Positions 35,157 through 43,785 of a stretch of 64,000 bases of DNA are shown piece after piece. This DNA comes from Streptomyces fumanus (GTDB lineage Bacteria; Actinomycetota; Actinomycetes; Streptomycetales; Streptomycetaceae), in NCBI RefSeq assembly GCF_014655295.1, contig NZ_BNBI01000001.1:744001-808000 (forward strand), read 5' to 3'. Position numbers and translations under genes: made by a program. Below the pieces are notes generated by a model. It saw nothing but the letters and a program-made list of their open reading frames with translations, was not told where the DNA came from and ran no database searches. How positions within the stretch are numbered: position 1 is the stretch's first letter; the number at the start of each line of letters is the position of its first letter.

Positions 35157-36317
35157 TCACCTGTCCCCCCGCCCGAACACCGGCCCCAGCAGGAGCTGAG
35201 CCGCGCCCTCCGCGACCGCTCGGAGACCGCCGGGGGCGACCCGTACCGGTACGGCGGGGTCGTGGTCCCCTTCACGGTGGGCGCGGGCGCGCAGCACCGC
35301 GGCGACGCCCTCGACGAACGCCCCGGGGTGCGCGGCGACGGTCCGCCCGCCGAGCAGCACCTGGTCGATGTCGAGCAGCGCGGCGAGGTTGGCGGCGGCC
35401 ACGCCCAGCACCCTGGCCGCCCCGGCGAGGTCGCCGCGGGCCACCGCGGCCAGGCAGAGCGCCTCGACACAGCCCCGGGCACCGCAGGTGCAGGGCGGGC
35501 CGTCGAGCTGGATCACCTGGTGCCCGAACTCGCCCGCCCCCGTCCGCGCCCCCCGGTGCACGCTCCCGCCGAGCACCAGCCCCGCCCCCAGCCCCGTACC
35601 GAGGTGGAGGTAGGCGAAGGAGCCGCGCTCGCCGCCGACCGCCAGGCCGAGCGCCGCCGCGTTGGTGTCCTTGTCGACGACGACCGGCACGCCGAGGCGC
35701 CCCGCCAGCGCGTCCCGCAGCGCGAACCCGTCCCACTCGGGGAAGCCGGTGACCCGGTGCAGCACCCCGCGCGTGTGGTCCAGCGGGCCGGGCAGCGCCA
35801 CCCCGACCCCGAACAGCCCGACCCCGAGCGGCCCGGCCCCGCGGCCGGACCCCGGCACCTCCGCCGCCAGCGTCTCCGCCTCGCGCGCCACCTCCGCGAC
35901 CACCGCGTCGGCGCCCGCGCCCAGGTCGAGCGGGGCGCGCCGCTCCCCCACCACCGTGCCGACGAGGTCGACCAGCACCGTCCGCAGCTCGTCGCGGTCC
36001 AGGTGCGCGCCGATCGCGTGCCCGGCCTCCGGCACCAGGCGCAGCAGGGTGCGCGGCTTGCCGCCGGTGGAGGCCCGCTGCCCGGCCGCCGCGGCGAGGC
36101 CGTCCGCCCGCAACCGCGCGGTGATCTTGCTGACCGCCTGCGGGGTGAGCCCGGTCCGCTCGGCCAGCTCCAGGCGGCTGACGCCCTCCGGTCCGGCCGC
36201 GCGGAGCAGGTCGAGGACGAGCGCGGTGTTGTGACTGCGCAGGGCGAGCAGGTTCGCCCCGCCGCGGGCACCGCCCGTGCCGACCGTGCCGCCCGTGCCG
36301 TCGTTCGCCCTGTTCAC
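35157..36317 (-). CDS. ROK-family transcriptional repressor
   Basis: 386 aa from the GTG at 36317. An N-terminal MarR-like winged helix (about 25-85: LLRAAGPEGVSRLELAERTGLTPQAVSKITARLRADGLA) is followed by a ROK domain with GVGVALPGPLD, VVVDKDTNAAALG, YLHLGTGLGAGLVLGG, HQVIQLDGPPCTCGARGCVEALC (zinc-binding CxCGxxGCxE) and a late Gly-rich ATP-site segment. Proteins with the helix are sugar-responsive repressors (NagC/XylR type). It is divergent from a Gfo/Idh/MocA oxidoreductase with a perfect 12-bp-arm palindrome between, so it probably represses that operon and itself. Confidence 0.88.
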   Translation of the reverse strand: MNRANDGTGGTVGTGGARGGANLLALRSHNTALVLDLLRAAGPEGVSRLELAERTGLTPQAVSKITARLRADGLAAAAGQRASTGGKPRTLLRLVPEAGHAIGAHLDRDELRTVLVDLVGTVVGERRAPLDLGAGADAVVAEVAREAETLAAEVPGSGRGAGPLGVGLFGVGVALPGPLDHTRGVLHRVTGFPEWDGFALRDALAGRLGVPVVVDKDTNAAALGLAVGGERGSFAYLHLGTGLGAGLVLGGSVHRGARTGAGEFGHQVIQLDGPPCTCGARGCVEALCLAAVARGDLAGAARVLGVAAANLAALLDIDQVLLGGRTVAAHPGAFVEGVAAVLRARAHREGDHDPAVPVRVAPGGLRAVAEGAAQLLLGPVFGRGDR

Positions 36318-36340
36318 GCCACCATTCTCTCCCGTACTTG

Positions 36341-36367
36341 CACTTTGGCAACACCGTTGCCAAAGTG
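36341..36367. promoter_or_regulatory. Perfect palindrome, candidate ROK operator
   Basis: CACTTTGGCAAC-acc-GTTGCCAAAGTG, with arms of 12 bp without mismatch. It ends 5 bp before the Gfo/Idh start codon and lies 23 bp from the ROK start, so binding would block both divergent genes. Confidence 0.8.
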
Positions 36368-36372
36368 GACGC

Positions 36373-37452
36373 ATGACTGGTACCTCCCCCGGCACTCCGC
36401 TGCGCGTCGGCCTCGTCGGCTACGGGCTCGCGGGCTCCGTCTTCCACGCCCCGCTGATCGCCGCCACCGAGGGGCTCGCCCTGGACACGGTGGTCACCGC
36501 CAACCCGGACCGGCAGCGGCAGGCCCGCGACGAGTTCCCGGACGTGCACCTGGCCGCGACCCCGGACGAACTGTTCGACCGGGCCGCCGACCTGGACCTG
36601 ATCGTCGTCGCGTCGCCGAACAAGACCCACGTCCCGCTCGCCACCGCCGCCCTGGAGGCCGGGCTGCCGGTCGTCGTGGACAAGCCCGTGGCGGGCACCG
36701 CGGCCGAGGCCCGCGGGCTGGCGGACCTCGCCGAGCAGCGCGGCCTGCTGCTCTCCGTCTTCCAGAACCGCCGCTGGGACAACGACTTCCTGACCCTGCG
36801 CAAGCTGCTCGCCGAGGACGCGCTGGGCGACGTATGGCGGTTCGAGTCGCGGTTCGAGCGGTGGCGGCCGAAGCCGAAGGGCGGCTGGCGCGAATCCGGC
36901 GACCCGGCAGAGATCGGAGGTCTGCTGTACGACCTCGGCAGCCATGTCGTCGACCAGGCGCTGGTGCTGTTCGGCCCGGCCGCCCAGGTGTACGCCGAGA
37001 CGGACGTCCGGCGCGAGGGCGCGGAGACCGACGACGACACGTTCGTCGCGATCACGCACACCAGCGGCGTCCGCTCCCACCTCTACGTCTCCGCGACCAC
37101 CGCCCAGCTCGGCCCCCGGTTCCGGGTGCTCGGCTCGCGGGCCGGTTACGTCAAGTACGGCCTGGACCCGCAGGAGGCCGCGCTGCGCGAGGGCAAGCGG
37201 CCCGGCCGGGGCTGGGGCGAGGAGGACGAGTCGCTGTGGGGCCGGGTCGGGTCCGGCGAGTCCCCGGTGACCGGCGGCGGCCGGGTCGAGCCGACCCTGC
37301 CCGGCGACTACCCGGCGTACTACGCGGCGGTGGCCGAGGCCCTGCGGGAGGGCGGCCCCAACCCGGTGAGCGCCCGGGAGGCGGCGGACGCCCTGGACGT
37401 GCTGGAGGCGGCCCGCCGTTCGGCGCGCGACGGAGCGGCGGTGGCGCTGTGA
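36373..37452 (+). CDS. Gfo/Idh/MocA-family oxidoreductase
   Basis: 359 aa. Rossmann start LRVGLVGYGLAGSVFHAPLIAAT (GxGxxG), VVASPNKTHVPLA, then the hallmark VVDKPVAGT (the EKP-type Lys, here DKP). The C-terminal domain has QNRRWDNDFLTLRKL and LYDLGSHVVDQALVLFG (GSH with catalytic His). It probably oxidises or reduces a sugar or inositol derivative with NAD(P). Control by a ROK protein supports a sugar substrate. Coupled to the next gene by GTGA overlap. Confidence 0.87.
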   Translation: MTGTSPGTPLRVGLVGYGLAGSVFHAPLIAATEGLALDTVVTANPDRQRQARDEFPDVHLAATPDELFDRAADLDLIVVASPNKTHVPLATAALEAGLPVVVDKPVAGTAAEARGLADLAEQRGLLLSVFQNRRWDNDFLTLRKLLAEDALGDVWRFESRFERWRPKPKGGWRESGDPAEIGGLLYDLGSHVVDQALVLFGPAAQVYAETDVRREGAETDDDTFVAITHTSGVRSHLYVSATTAQLGPRFRVLGSRAGYVKYGLDPQEAALREGKRPGRGWGEEDESLWGRVGSGESPVTGGGRVEPTLPGDYPAYYAAVAEALREGGPNPVSAREAADALDVLEAARRSARDGAAVAL

Positions 37453-37952
37453 GCCAGGACCGCACGGTGACCCCGAAGGCCACCCCCGAGCTGACCCCGA
37501 GCGTGGCGGAGCTGGAGGCGCAGGAACGCCGGCTGGTCTTCCGCCGGTTCACCCACGACGACGCGTGGGCGCTGGGCTCGCTCCTGGTCGAGCTGGCCCG
37601 GGAGCGCCAGGCCCCGGTCGCCATCGACATCCACCGGGCCGGGCAGCAGCTCTTCCACGCCGCGCTGCCGGGCTCGTCCCCCGACAACGACGCCTGGATC
37701 GCCCGCAAGCGCCGGGTGGTGGAGCGGTACCGCTCGGCGTCGTACCTGGTGGGCGCCCGGTTCCGGGCCAAGGGCACCACCTTCGAGGAGTCCTCGCGGC
37801 TGGACCCGGACACGTACGCGGCGCACGGCGGCTCCTTCCCGATCGCCGTGGAGGGCGTCGGGGTGATCGGCGCGGTGACGGTGTCCGGGCTGCCACAGCT
37901 CCAGGACCACAAGCTGGTGGTGGAGGCATTGGAGCGGTTCCTGGCCGGCTGA
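37449..37952 (+). CDS. UPF0303 / heme-degrading-domain (HbpS-like) protein
   Basis: 167 aa from the GTG that overlaps the previous stop. Features of the family: DDAWALGSLLVELARERQAPVAIDIHRAGQQLFHAALPGSSPDNDAWIARKRRVVERYRSASY and FPIAVEGVGVIGAVTVSGLPQLQDHKLVVEAL. This DUF336-like fold occurs in HbpS and YBR137W. Members are often coupled to sugar or glycol oxidoreductases; catalytic activity is unproven. The same-operon position suggests an accessory role to the Gfo/Idh enzyme. Confidence 0.8.
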   Translation: MSQDRTVTPKATPELTPSVAELEAQERRLVFRRFTHDDAWALGSLLVELARERQAPVAIDIHRAGQQLFHAALPGSSPDNDAWIARKRRVVERYRSASYLVGARFRAKGTTFEESSRLDPDTYAAHGGSFPIAVEGVGVIGAVTVSGLPQLQDHKLVVEALERFLAG

Positions 37953-38052
37953 CCACCCGTTCGGCCGCGACGGGGAATGCCCCGCCGGTCCGCCCCGGTT
38001 GGCACGCGGTAGAAGAGAGGTCGTCACCGCCCCACCGGAAGGACCGACACGG

Positions 38053-38928
38053 ATGAACGACACCACGGCCGCCTTGAAGAACTCCATCGGACGGTACGGC
38101 ATCTGGAGCATCGGCCTGCGCGCCGAGGACCCCGACGGCAGCGGCGAACGCGCCTCGGCCGCCGCGGAGTTGGAGCAGCTCGGGTTCGGTGCCCTGTGGC
38201 TGGGCGGCAACAGCGCCGCCCGGCACGCCGCCCCGCTGATCGAGGCGACCTCGCGGGTGGTGGTCGGCACCAGCATCCAGAGCATCTGGGAGCACGGGGC
38301 ACCGGCCGCCGCCGCGGGCTTCGCCGAGCTGGAGGTGGCCCACCCCGGCCGCTTCGTCCTCGGCCTCGGGGTGAGCCACGGCCCCGCGGTGAAGGGGTAC
38401 CGCCGCCCGTACTCCACGATGGTCGGCTACCTCGACGAACTGGACCGGGCGGGGATGCCGGCCCACGGGCGGGTGCTGGCGGCGCTCGGCCCGAGGATGC
38501 TGGAGCTGTCCCGTGACCGGGCGGCGGGCGCGATCCCGTACCTGGTCACCCCCGAGCACACCGCGAAGGCCCGCGAGACGCTCGGCGAGGGCCCGCTGCT
38601 GGCCCCGGAGTTCAAGGTGGTCCTCGACTCCGACCCGTCCAGCGCCCGCGCCACGGCCCGCGCCTACCTCTCCTTCTACCTCGGGCTCCCCAACTACACC
38701 CAGAACTTCCTCCGCCTGGGCTTCACCGAGGACGACCTCACGGACGGCGGCAGCGACCGGCTGATCGACGCGGTGTTCGCCTGGGGCGACGACGACACCA
38801 TCCACCGTCGCATCACCGCCTTCCACGACGCCGGCGCCGACCACGTAGCCCTCCAACTCGTCACCGACGCCCCCACAGACACCCTCCCCAGGGAAGGCTG
38901 GCGCCACCTGGCTTCCCTACTGACCTGA
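38053..38928 (+). CDS. LLM-class (F420-type) oxidoreductase
   Basis: 291 aa. Start IGRYGIWSIGLRAED; barrel motifs LEQLGFGALWLGGNSAARHAAPLIEATSRVVVGTSIQSIWEH and HPGRFVLGLGVSHGPAVKGYRRPYSTMVGYLDELD. This matches the TIGR03620-type family of probable F420-dependent oxidoreductases in mycobacteria and Streptomyces. F420 versus FMN use cannot be decided by eye. It is monocistronic, followed by a cluster of dispersed repeats. Confidence 0.85.
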   Translation: MNDTTAALKNSIGRYGIWSIGLRAEDPDGSGERASAAAELEQLGFGALWLGGNSAARHAAPLIEATSRVVVGTSIQSIWEHGAPAAAAGFAELEVAHPGRFVLGLGVSHGPAVKGYRRPYSTMVGYLDELDRAGMPAHGRVLAALGPRMLELSRDRAAGAIPYLVTPEHTAKARETLGEGPLLAPEFKVVLDSDPSSARATARAYLSFYLGLPNYTQNFLRLGFTEDDLTDGGSDRLIDAVFAWGDDDTIHRRITAFHDAGADHVALQLVTDAPTDTLPREGWRHLASLLT

Positions 38929-38948
38929 GCAAAGCCGCGCCCCCCTTA

Positions 38949-39065
38949 AGGGGCGCGGGGAACTGCGCGACCAGCCACAACGAGCCCGCACGTTTCAGGG
39001 ACGCGGGGAACTGACCGCGCTTTCAGGGGCGCGGGGAACTGCGCAAAACCACAACGCCCCCGCAC
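38949..39065. repeat. Three copies of the Streptomyces 'ggggcgcggggaactgcgc' repeat
   Basis: Copies at 38949-38991 (with the gaccagccacaacgagcccgcac tail), 38996-39020 (short, one substitution) and 39024-39065. They fill the convergent gap between the LLM and FAH-family genes. Confidence 0.8.
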
Positions 39066-39089
39066 AGTCCCCCGCCGCCCCGCAGAGCG

Positions 39090-39947
39090 CTACGCGCTCT
39101 TCAGCTCCTGCCGCTGCCGCCCCAGCCCCCCAATCTCCAGCTCCACCACATCCCCCGCCCGCAAATACGGCTTCGGCTCCGGCCGCCCCATGGCCACCCC
39201 CGCCGGCGTCCCCGTATTGATCACGTCCCCGGGCCGCAGCACCATGAACCGGCTGAGGTACCGCACCACCTCCCCCACCGGAAAGATCTGCTCCGCGGTC
39301 GTCCCGTCCTGCTGCAGCTCCCCGTTGACCCACAGCCTCAGCGGCAGCCGCTGCGGGTCGGGCACCTCGTCGGCCGTCACCAGCCAGGGCCCCAGCGGGT
39401 TGAACGTCTCGCAGTTCTTGCCCTTGTCCCAGGTCCCGCCCCGCTCGATCTGGTACTCCCGCTCGGACACGTCGTGCGCGACCGCGTACCCGGCGACGCA
39501 CGCGAGCCCCTCCTCGGCCGACTCCAGATAGCGGGCCGTACGCCCGATCACGACCGCCAGCTCCACCTCCCAGTCGGTCTTGGTGGACCCGCGCGGCACC
39601 AGCACCGTGTCGTACGGCCCCACCACCGTGTCCGGCGTCTTGAGGAAGACGACGGGTTCGGCGGGCGGCTCGACCCGGATCTCCCGGGCGTGGTCGTGGT
39701 AGTTCAGCCCGATGCACACGATCTTCCCGATGTGCCCCAGCGGCGGCCCCACCCGCAGCCCCGTCGCGTCCAGCGCGGGCAGCTCCCCGGAGGCGGCGGC
39801 GGCGCGGACCCGGCCGAGCGCCGCGTCGTCGGCGAGCAGCGCGCCGTCGATGTCCGGCACCACGCCCGACAGGTCGCGCAGGGTCCCGTCGGCGTCGAGC
39901 AGCGCGGGCCGCTCCGCCCCGGCCGTACCGACTCGCAGCAGCTTCAT
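39090..39947 (-). CDS. Fumarylacetoacetate hydrolase-family enzyme
   Basis: 285 aa from the ATG at 39947; an ATG three codons upstream sits too close to the 'gaggg' site. Family features: KIVCIGLNYHDHA, VVFLKTPDTVVGPYDTV, DWEVELAVVIG (metal-binding Glu-x-Glu), AHDVSEREYQ, WDKGKNCETFNPLGPW and the late INTGTPAGVAMG. These enzymes are 2-hydroxyhepta-2,4-diene-1,7-dioate isomerase, acylpyruvase or ureidoglycolate-lyase-like; the specific substrate is not readable. Single gene. Confidence 0.87.
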   Translation of the reverse strand: MKLLRVGTAGAERPALLDADGTLRDLSGVVPDIDGALLADDAALGRVRAAAASGELPALDATGLRVGPPLGHIGKIVCIGLNYHDHAREIRVEPPAEPVVFLKTPDTVVGPYDTVLVPRGSTKTDWEVELAVVIGRTARYLESAEEGLACVAGYAVAHDVSEREYQIERGGTWDKGKNCETFNPLGPWLVTADEVPDPQRLPLRLWVNGELQQDGTTAEQIFPVGEVVRYLSRFMVLRPGDVINTGTPAGVAMGRPEPKPYLRAGDVVELEIGGLGRQRQELKSA

Positions 39948-40101
39948 GTTGGCCATCTCCCTCGATCGCGGGCGCCCGTCCGACGGCCCGGCCCGGGTGC
40001 GGCGGACCAGGCATCGGAGGACTGGTCGATCGTCCAAGGTCGGCGTCCGCTCCGCAATACCCCGTTCATGTACTGGACCGCGGCATCGGGCGTCACCGGT
40101 A

Positions 40102-40788
40102 TCACCGGTACAGCACCGCCCGCTCGGCGGCGCTCCAGGCCGTGCTGGTGACGACGTACAGCGCGGCGGCCAGCGGCACGACGGCCACCGTGACGAGGGT
40201 GAAGAAGGACAGGAACGGCATGGCCTTGGTGACCGCGCCCGGCAGTCCGGCGTCCTGGTCGGCCATCGCCCGCCGGGTGCGCCGGAAGCCGTACGCGGCG
40301 ATCGCGGCGACGACCGCGAAGACCCCCGCGTACACGAGCCCGGCGGCGCCGAACGGCCCGCCGCCGGCGAGCGCGTCGGTCCAGCGTCCGCCGAGCGGGG
40401 CGGCGAACAGGTGGTGGGTGAGCAGTCGGTTGGGGTGCCCGCCGACGGTGGGGCTGGAGAAGAGGTGGTAGAGGAGGAAGAACGCGGGGAGCTGGCAGAG
40501 GCCGGGCAGCACCCCCGACAGCGGTGACACCTTCTCCCGGGCGTGCAGGTCGAGGACGGCCTGCTGGAGCCGGCGCGGGTCCTCGGCGTGCCGGCGGCGC
40601 AGTTCGGCGATCCGCGGCTGCAGGGCGGCCCGGGCCCGCTGGCCGCGCGCCGCGGCCCGGGACAGCGGGTGGACGAGGAGGCGTACCAGCGCGGTGATCA
40701 GGACGATCGCCGCGGCGGCGGCACCGGCGCCGAACAGCGGCTGGAGCAGGTCGGCGAGGCCGTCGACCAGGTTGGCGAAAACGGACAT
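40102..40788 (-). CDS. Minor YidC/Oxa1-family membrane insertase
   Basis: 228 aa with 'ggaggg' upstream. Conserved YidC core: first helix, a cytoplasmic coiled hairpin (RAALQPRIAELRRRHAEDPRRLQQAVLDLHAREKVSP), then LPGLCQLPAFFLLYHLF and three further helices ending LAAALYVVTSTAWSAAERAVLYR. No periplasmic P1 domain, as expected for Gram-positives, and shorter than housekeeping YidC. The gene is not in the rnpA-jag context, so it is a second, specialised insertase. The upstream gene encodes a small membrane protein (DUF6412-like) that may be its partner. Confidence 0.85.
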   Translation of the reverse strand: MSVFANLVDGLADLLQPLFGAGAAAAAIVLITALVRLLVHPLSRAAARGQRARAALQPRIAELRRRHAEDPRRLQQAVLDLHAREKVSPLSGVLPGLCQLPAFFLLYHLFSSPTVGGHPNRLLTHHLFAAPLGGRWTDALAGGGPFGAAGLVYAGVFAVVAAIAAYGFRRTRRAMADQDAGLPGAVTKAMPFLSFFTLVTVAVVPLAAALYVVTSTAWSAAERAVLYR

Positions 40789-40931
40789 GGTGAGGAGCCC
40801 TCCGGGGGTCTCGTCGTGCCGGGTCGGGACATGCGGCAGGACGGCGGCCGGGGTGAGGGCACGGAGGAACGGCACGCACGGCACGCCCGTGACGAGCGGG
40901 CGCGGCGAGCGGATCGGCGGGGTGTGCCCTC

Positions 40932-41249
40932 TTACGCGGCGGTCGCCGGGAGGGCCCGGCCGGGTGCCCGGGGCCGGCGGCGCCCCCGGGCGTCGGGATC
41001 GCGCTGGGGCAGGAAGGCGGTACGCCGGTCGCGGTCGCGGATGGCCGTACGGACCCGGGTGGGCGGCACGGCGGGCACACAGCGCGCGGCGAGGACGGCG
41101 CACAGGGCGAGCGCGGAACCGGCGGCGGCGGTCGCGGCGAGCGCGACGGTGACGGAGAGGCTGCCGGCGTCGACGAGGGCGACCTGCGGAAGGAGAACCA
41201 GCAGGACGACGAGGGGACGCAGCCGCGGGGGCAGGAGAAGGCGCCGCAC
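40932..41249 (-). CDS. Small membrane protein (DUF6412-like)
   Basis: 105 aa from the GTG at 41249 with 'aggaggg' upstream. Two hydrophobic segments (about 10-30 and 36-58), then an Arg-rich cytosolic tail (RTAIRDRDRRTAFLPQRDPDARGRR). From memory, such proteins lie beside minor YidC genes in Streptomyces. Function unknown. Confidence 0.65.
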   Translation of the reverse strand: MRRLLLPPRLRPLVVLLVLLPQVALVDAGSLSVTVALAATAAAGSALALCAVLAARCVPAVPPTRVRTAIRDRDRRTAFLPQRDPDARGRRRPRAPGRALPATAA

Positions 41250-41331
41250 GGCGATCCCCTCCTCCCGTATCGACCCTCGGCCCTCAACGGGCGTTCCCCT
41301 AGAGGCTATAGCGTCCTGGCGCTGTCGGTCA

Positions 41332-41862
41332 TCAGGACGCCTGGTCGATGATCACCGGTTCCAGCAGCCGCTTGGGCCGGAGCAGCGCGCGGCTGACCGG
41401 GTCGGCCGGGTCGGGGTCGAGTCCGGGCCCCGGCAGCATCTCGACGTCCGCGACGGGGACGGCGATCCCGCAGGTACGGCACTCGCCGTACCGTCCGAGC
41501 CCGGAGCCGCAGCCCGCGTGCCGGAAGATCCGCATCGGCGTGGTGTCGTAGTGCTCGCGGCCCCAGACGCCGAGCGCGCACAAGGTCGGCCACAGGGCGA
41601 GGCCGCGCTCGGTGAGGACGTACTCGTCGCGCGGTGGCGACTGCTGGTAGCGGCGCTTCTCCAGGACGCCCTCGGCGGTGAGCGCCTGGAGGCGGGCGGC
41701 GAGGACCGCGCGGGGCGCGCCGAGGTGGACGAGGAAGTCGTTGTAGCGCCGCACGCCGTAGAGGGCGTCGCGCACCACCAGCAGTGTCCAGCGCTCGCCG
41801 ACGACCTCCAGCGCGCGGGCGATGGAGCACTCCTGCTTCGCGTAGTCCTTGCCCAGAGCCAT
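41332..41862 (-). CDS. HxlR-family transcriptional regulator
   Basis: 176 aa. HxlR winged helix with the sensor-like Cys near the start (QECSIARALEVVGERWTLLVVRDALYGVRRYNDFLVHL), then LAARLQALTAEGVLEKRRY and YVLTERGLALWPTL. A C-terminal extension carries HAGCGSG and YGECRTCG, which could bind zinc. Divergent from an MFS exporter with two copies of a palindromic site between, so it is the probable repressor of that exporter. Confidence 0.88.
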   Translation of the reverse strand: MALGKDYAKQECSIARALEVVGERWTLLVVRDALYGVRRYNDFLVHLGAPRAVLAARLQALTAEGVLEKRRYQQSPPRDEYVLTERGLALWPTLCALGVWGREHYDTTPMRIFRHAGCGSGLGRYGECRTCGIAVPVADVEMLPGPGLDPDPADPVSRALLRPKRLLEPVIIDQAS

Positions 41863-41892
41863 GCGTCCACTGTAGCCACTTTCCCCCTTTTA

Positions 41893-41951
41893 GGTTCAGT
41901 GAACGAACCCACAGTGCTAACGTGACCTCCCGTCAGTTCGTTCACTGAACC
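41893..41951. promoter_or_regulatory. Paired operators of the HxlR/MFS divergon
   Basis: GGTTCAGTGAACGAAC (41893-41908) and its exact reverse complement GTTCGTTCACTGAACC (41936-41951) are two mirrored 16-bp sites, each containing an 11-bp palindrome GTTCA-n-TGAAC. They lie between the divergent regulator and exporter and fit one HxlR dimer per site. Confidence 0.8.
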
Positions 41952-42005
41952 ATGCCCTCTCGACGCGCCGCGGCCCGACCGCGGACGGGAAGGACGTCCA
42001 CGGCC

Positions 42006-43424
42006 ATGACCAGCACGGGCAACGACACGACCACGGCCGCCGCCACCGCCGTACCACCGCACCGCCCCCCGGCGCGCGACGCGCCCCCGCACCCCGGCCG
42101 CACCCTCGCCCTGACCAGCGCCGCCACCGCGCTGGCCCTGATGACGTACACCGCGCCGATGGTCACGCTCCCCCAGACCGCGGCCGACCTCGGCACCCCG
42201 CTGTCCGCCCAGGCATGGCTGCTCAACGGCACCCCGCTGGGCCTGGCCGCGCTGCTCCTGGTCGTGGGCAGCCTCGCCGACGACCACGGCCGCCGCCGGG
42301 TCTTCGTCACCGGCACCTTCGCCCTCGGCCTCACCACCGCGCTGGGCGCGCTGGCCGGTACGACCTGGCTGTTCACCCTCGCCCGGATCGCCCAGGGCGC
42401 GGCCAGCGCGGCCCTCCTCGCCAGCAGCCTGGGCCTGCTCGCGCACGCCTTCCCCACCCCGGCCGGGAGGCTGCGCGCGACCGGCGTGTGGGGCGCGTTC
42501 GTCAGCGGCGGCATCGCCGTCGGCCCGCTGGTCACCGGCTCGATCCCGTCCTGGCGCCTGGGGTACGGCGTGCTGGGCGCCGCCACCCTGGCCGTCGCCG
42601 CGCTCGGCACGCGCGGGCTGGCCGAGTCCCGCTCCCCGCGCGGCGGACGGCCCGACCTCGCCGGGGCGGCGACCTTCGGACCGGCCCTGATCGCGCTGGT
42701 CGCGGCCCTCACCCTGGGCCGGGACGGCTGGCTGCGCCCACCGGTCCTGCTGCTGTTCGCGGCGGCGATCGTCCTGACGGCCGCGTTCGCCGTCCTGGAA
42801 CGCCGGTCCGCCACCCCCATGATCGACCTGTCCCTGCTGCGCCGCCCGCTCTTCCTCGCCTCGGCCACGGGCGGACTGTTCACGGGGCTGGCGGTGATCG
42901 GCCTGTTCAGCTTCCTGCCGGCGCTGCTGCAACAGGCACTGGACATGTCCCCCATGGACACCGCCTGGCTGTTCCTGCTCTGGTCCGGCCTCTCCTTCAC
43001 GGTCGCCCTCCAGGCCCGCCGCCTGGCCGGCCGCGTCCCGCCCCGCCACCAGCTCGCCCTCGGCTTCCTCCTGCACACCGCCGGCGCCCTGTCCATGCTG
43101 GGCGCCCTCGACGCGGGCTCCTGGCACCGGCTGCTGCCCGGCCTGATCATCGCGGGCACCGGCAGCGGCCTCCTCAACGCCGCGCTGCCGCTGCTGGCGG
43201 TGGAGTCGGTCCCGCCGACCCGCGTGGCGATGGGCTCGGGCGCGCAGCAGACGTTCCGCTACATCGGCTCCTGCGCCGGCGTCGCCCTCACCATCGCCCT
43301 GGCCACCTCGGCCGGCACCCCCGGCGGGGGCGCGGACCTGGCGATCACGGTGTCGGCCGGGCTGTCGGTCCTGGCGGCGGTGGGCCTGGTACTGCTGCGG
43401 GACCGCCTCGCGGCGGAGGCGTAG
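42006..43424 (+). CDS. MFS drug-exporter-like transporter (DHA2 type)
   Basis: 472 aa from the ATG at 42006; an in-frame ATG at 41952 abuts the operator and would add 18 basic residues. Roughly 12-14 membrane helices. MFS signatures: SLADDHGRRRVFVTGTF (motif A), ARIAQGAASAALLASSLGLLAHAFP and WGAFVSGGIAVGPLVTG (motif C, antiporter). Close to EmrB/QacA-type exporters. The C-terminal half is slightly short for a 14-helix protein. Regulated by the adjacent HxlR protein. Confidence 0.87.
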   Translation: MTSTGNDTTTAAATAVPPHRPPARDAPPHPGRTLALTSAATALALMTYTAPMVTLPQTAADLGTPLSAQAWLLNGTPLGLAALLLVVGSLADDHGRRRVFVTGTFALGLTTALGALAGTTWLFTLARIAQGAASAALLASSLGLLAHAFPTPAGRLRATGVWGAFVSGGIAVGPLVTGSIPSWRLGYGVLGAATLAVAALGTRGLAESRSPRGGRPDLAGAATFGPALIALVAALTLGRDGWLRPPVLLLFAAAIVLTAAFAVLERRSATPMIDLSLLRRPLFLASATGGLFTGLAVIGLFSFLPALLQQALDMSPMDTAWLFLLWSGLSFTVALQARRLAGRVPPRHQLALGFLLHTAGALSMLGALDAGSWHRLLPGLIIAGTGSGLLNAALPLLAVESVPPTRVAMGSGAQQTFRYIGSCAGVALTIALATSAGTPGGGADLAITVSAGLSVLAAVGLVLLRDRLAAEA

Positions 43425-43555
43425 CCGCCGCACGCGCACCGCGACCGGACCCCCTGCCGGGGGGCGGGGAACCGGCCGGGAGCGCCCCGGCCGTCCCCGG
43501 CCGTCCCGGCCTTCCCGGCCTTCCCCGCTGGGAGCACCCCGGCCGGGAAGGCCGG

Positions 43556-43705
43556 GGACCAACCCGTCGGGGAAGACCGGGGACCAACCGGTCGGGAAAG
43601 GCCGGGAACCAGCCCGTCGGGAAAGGCCGGGAACCAACCCGTCGGGAAAGGCCGGGAACCAACCCGTCGGGAAAGACCGGGAACCAACCGGCCAGGGACG
43701 ACCGG
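43556..43705. repeat. Six perfect-length 25-bp tandem units
   Basis: Units of the form g(g/a)accaaccc(or g)gtcgggaaaggccgg repeat six times with few substitutions. They lie in the 361-bp gap between the MFS and SEC-C genes; the flanks (43480-43555) contain related ggccttcccggcc pieces. No gene is seen in this gap. Confidence 0.85.
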
Positions 43706-43785
43706 GGCGAACCCGCGGGGGCCGCCCCCGTCACCACAACCGCCGCTCCGCACCTCCGTCACCCGACGGCAGTACGGTGTCCCCC

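Noticed and set aside
43556-43705. Tandem repeat considered as a CRISPR array.
   Set aside because: Units are contiguous 25-mers with no unique spacers, and no cas genes are present.
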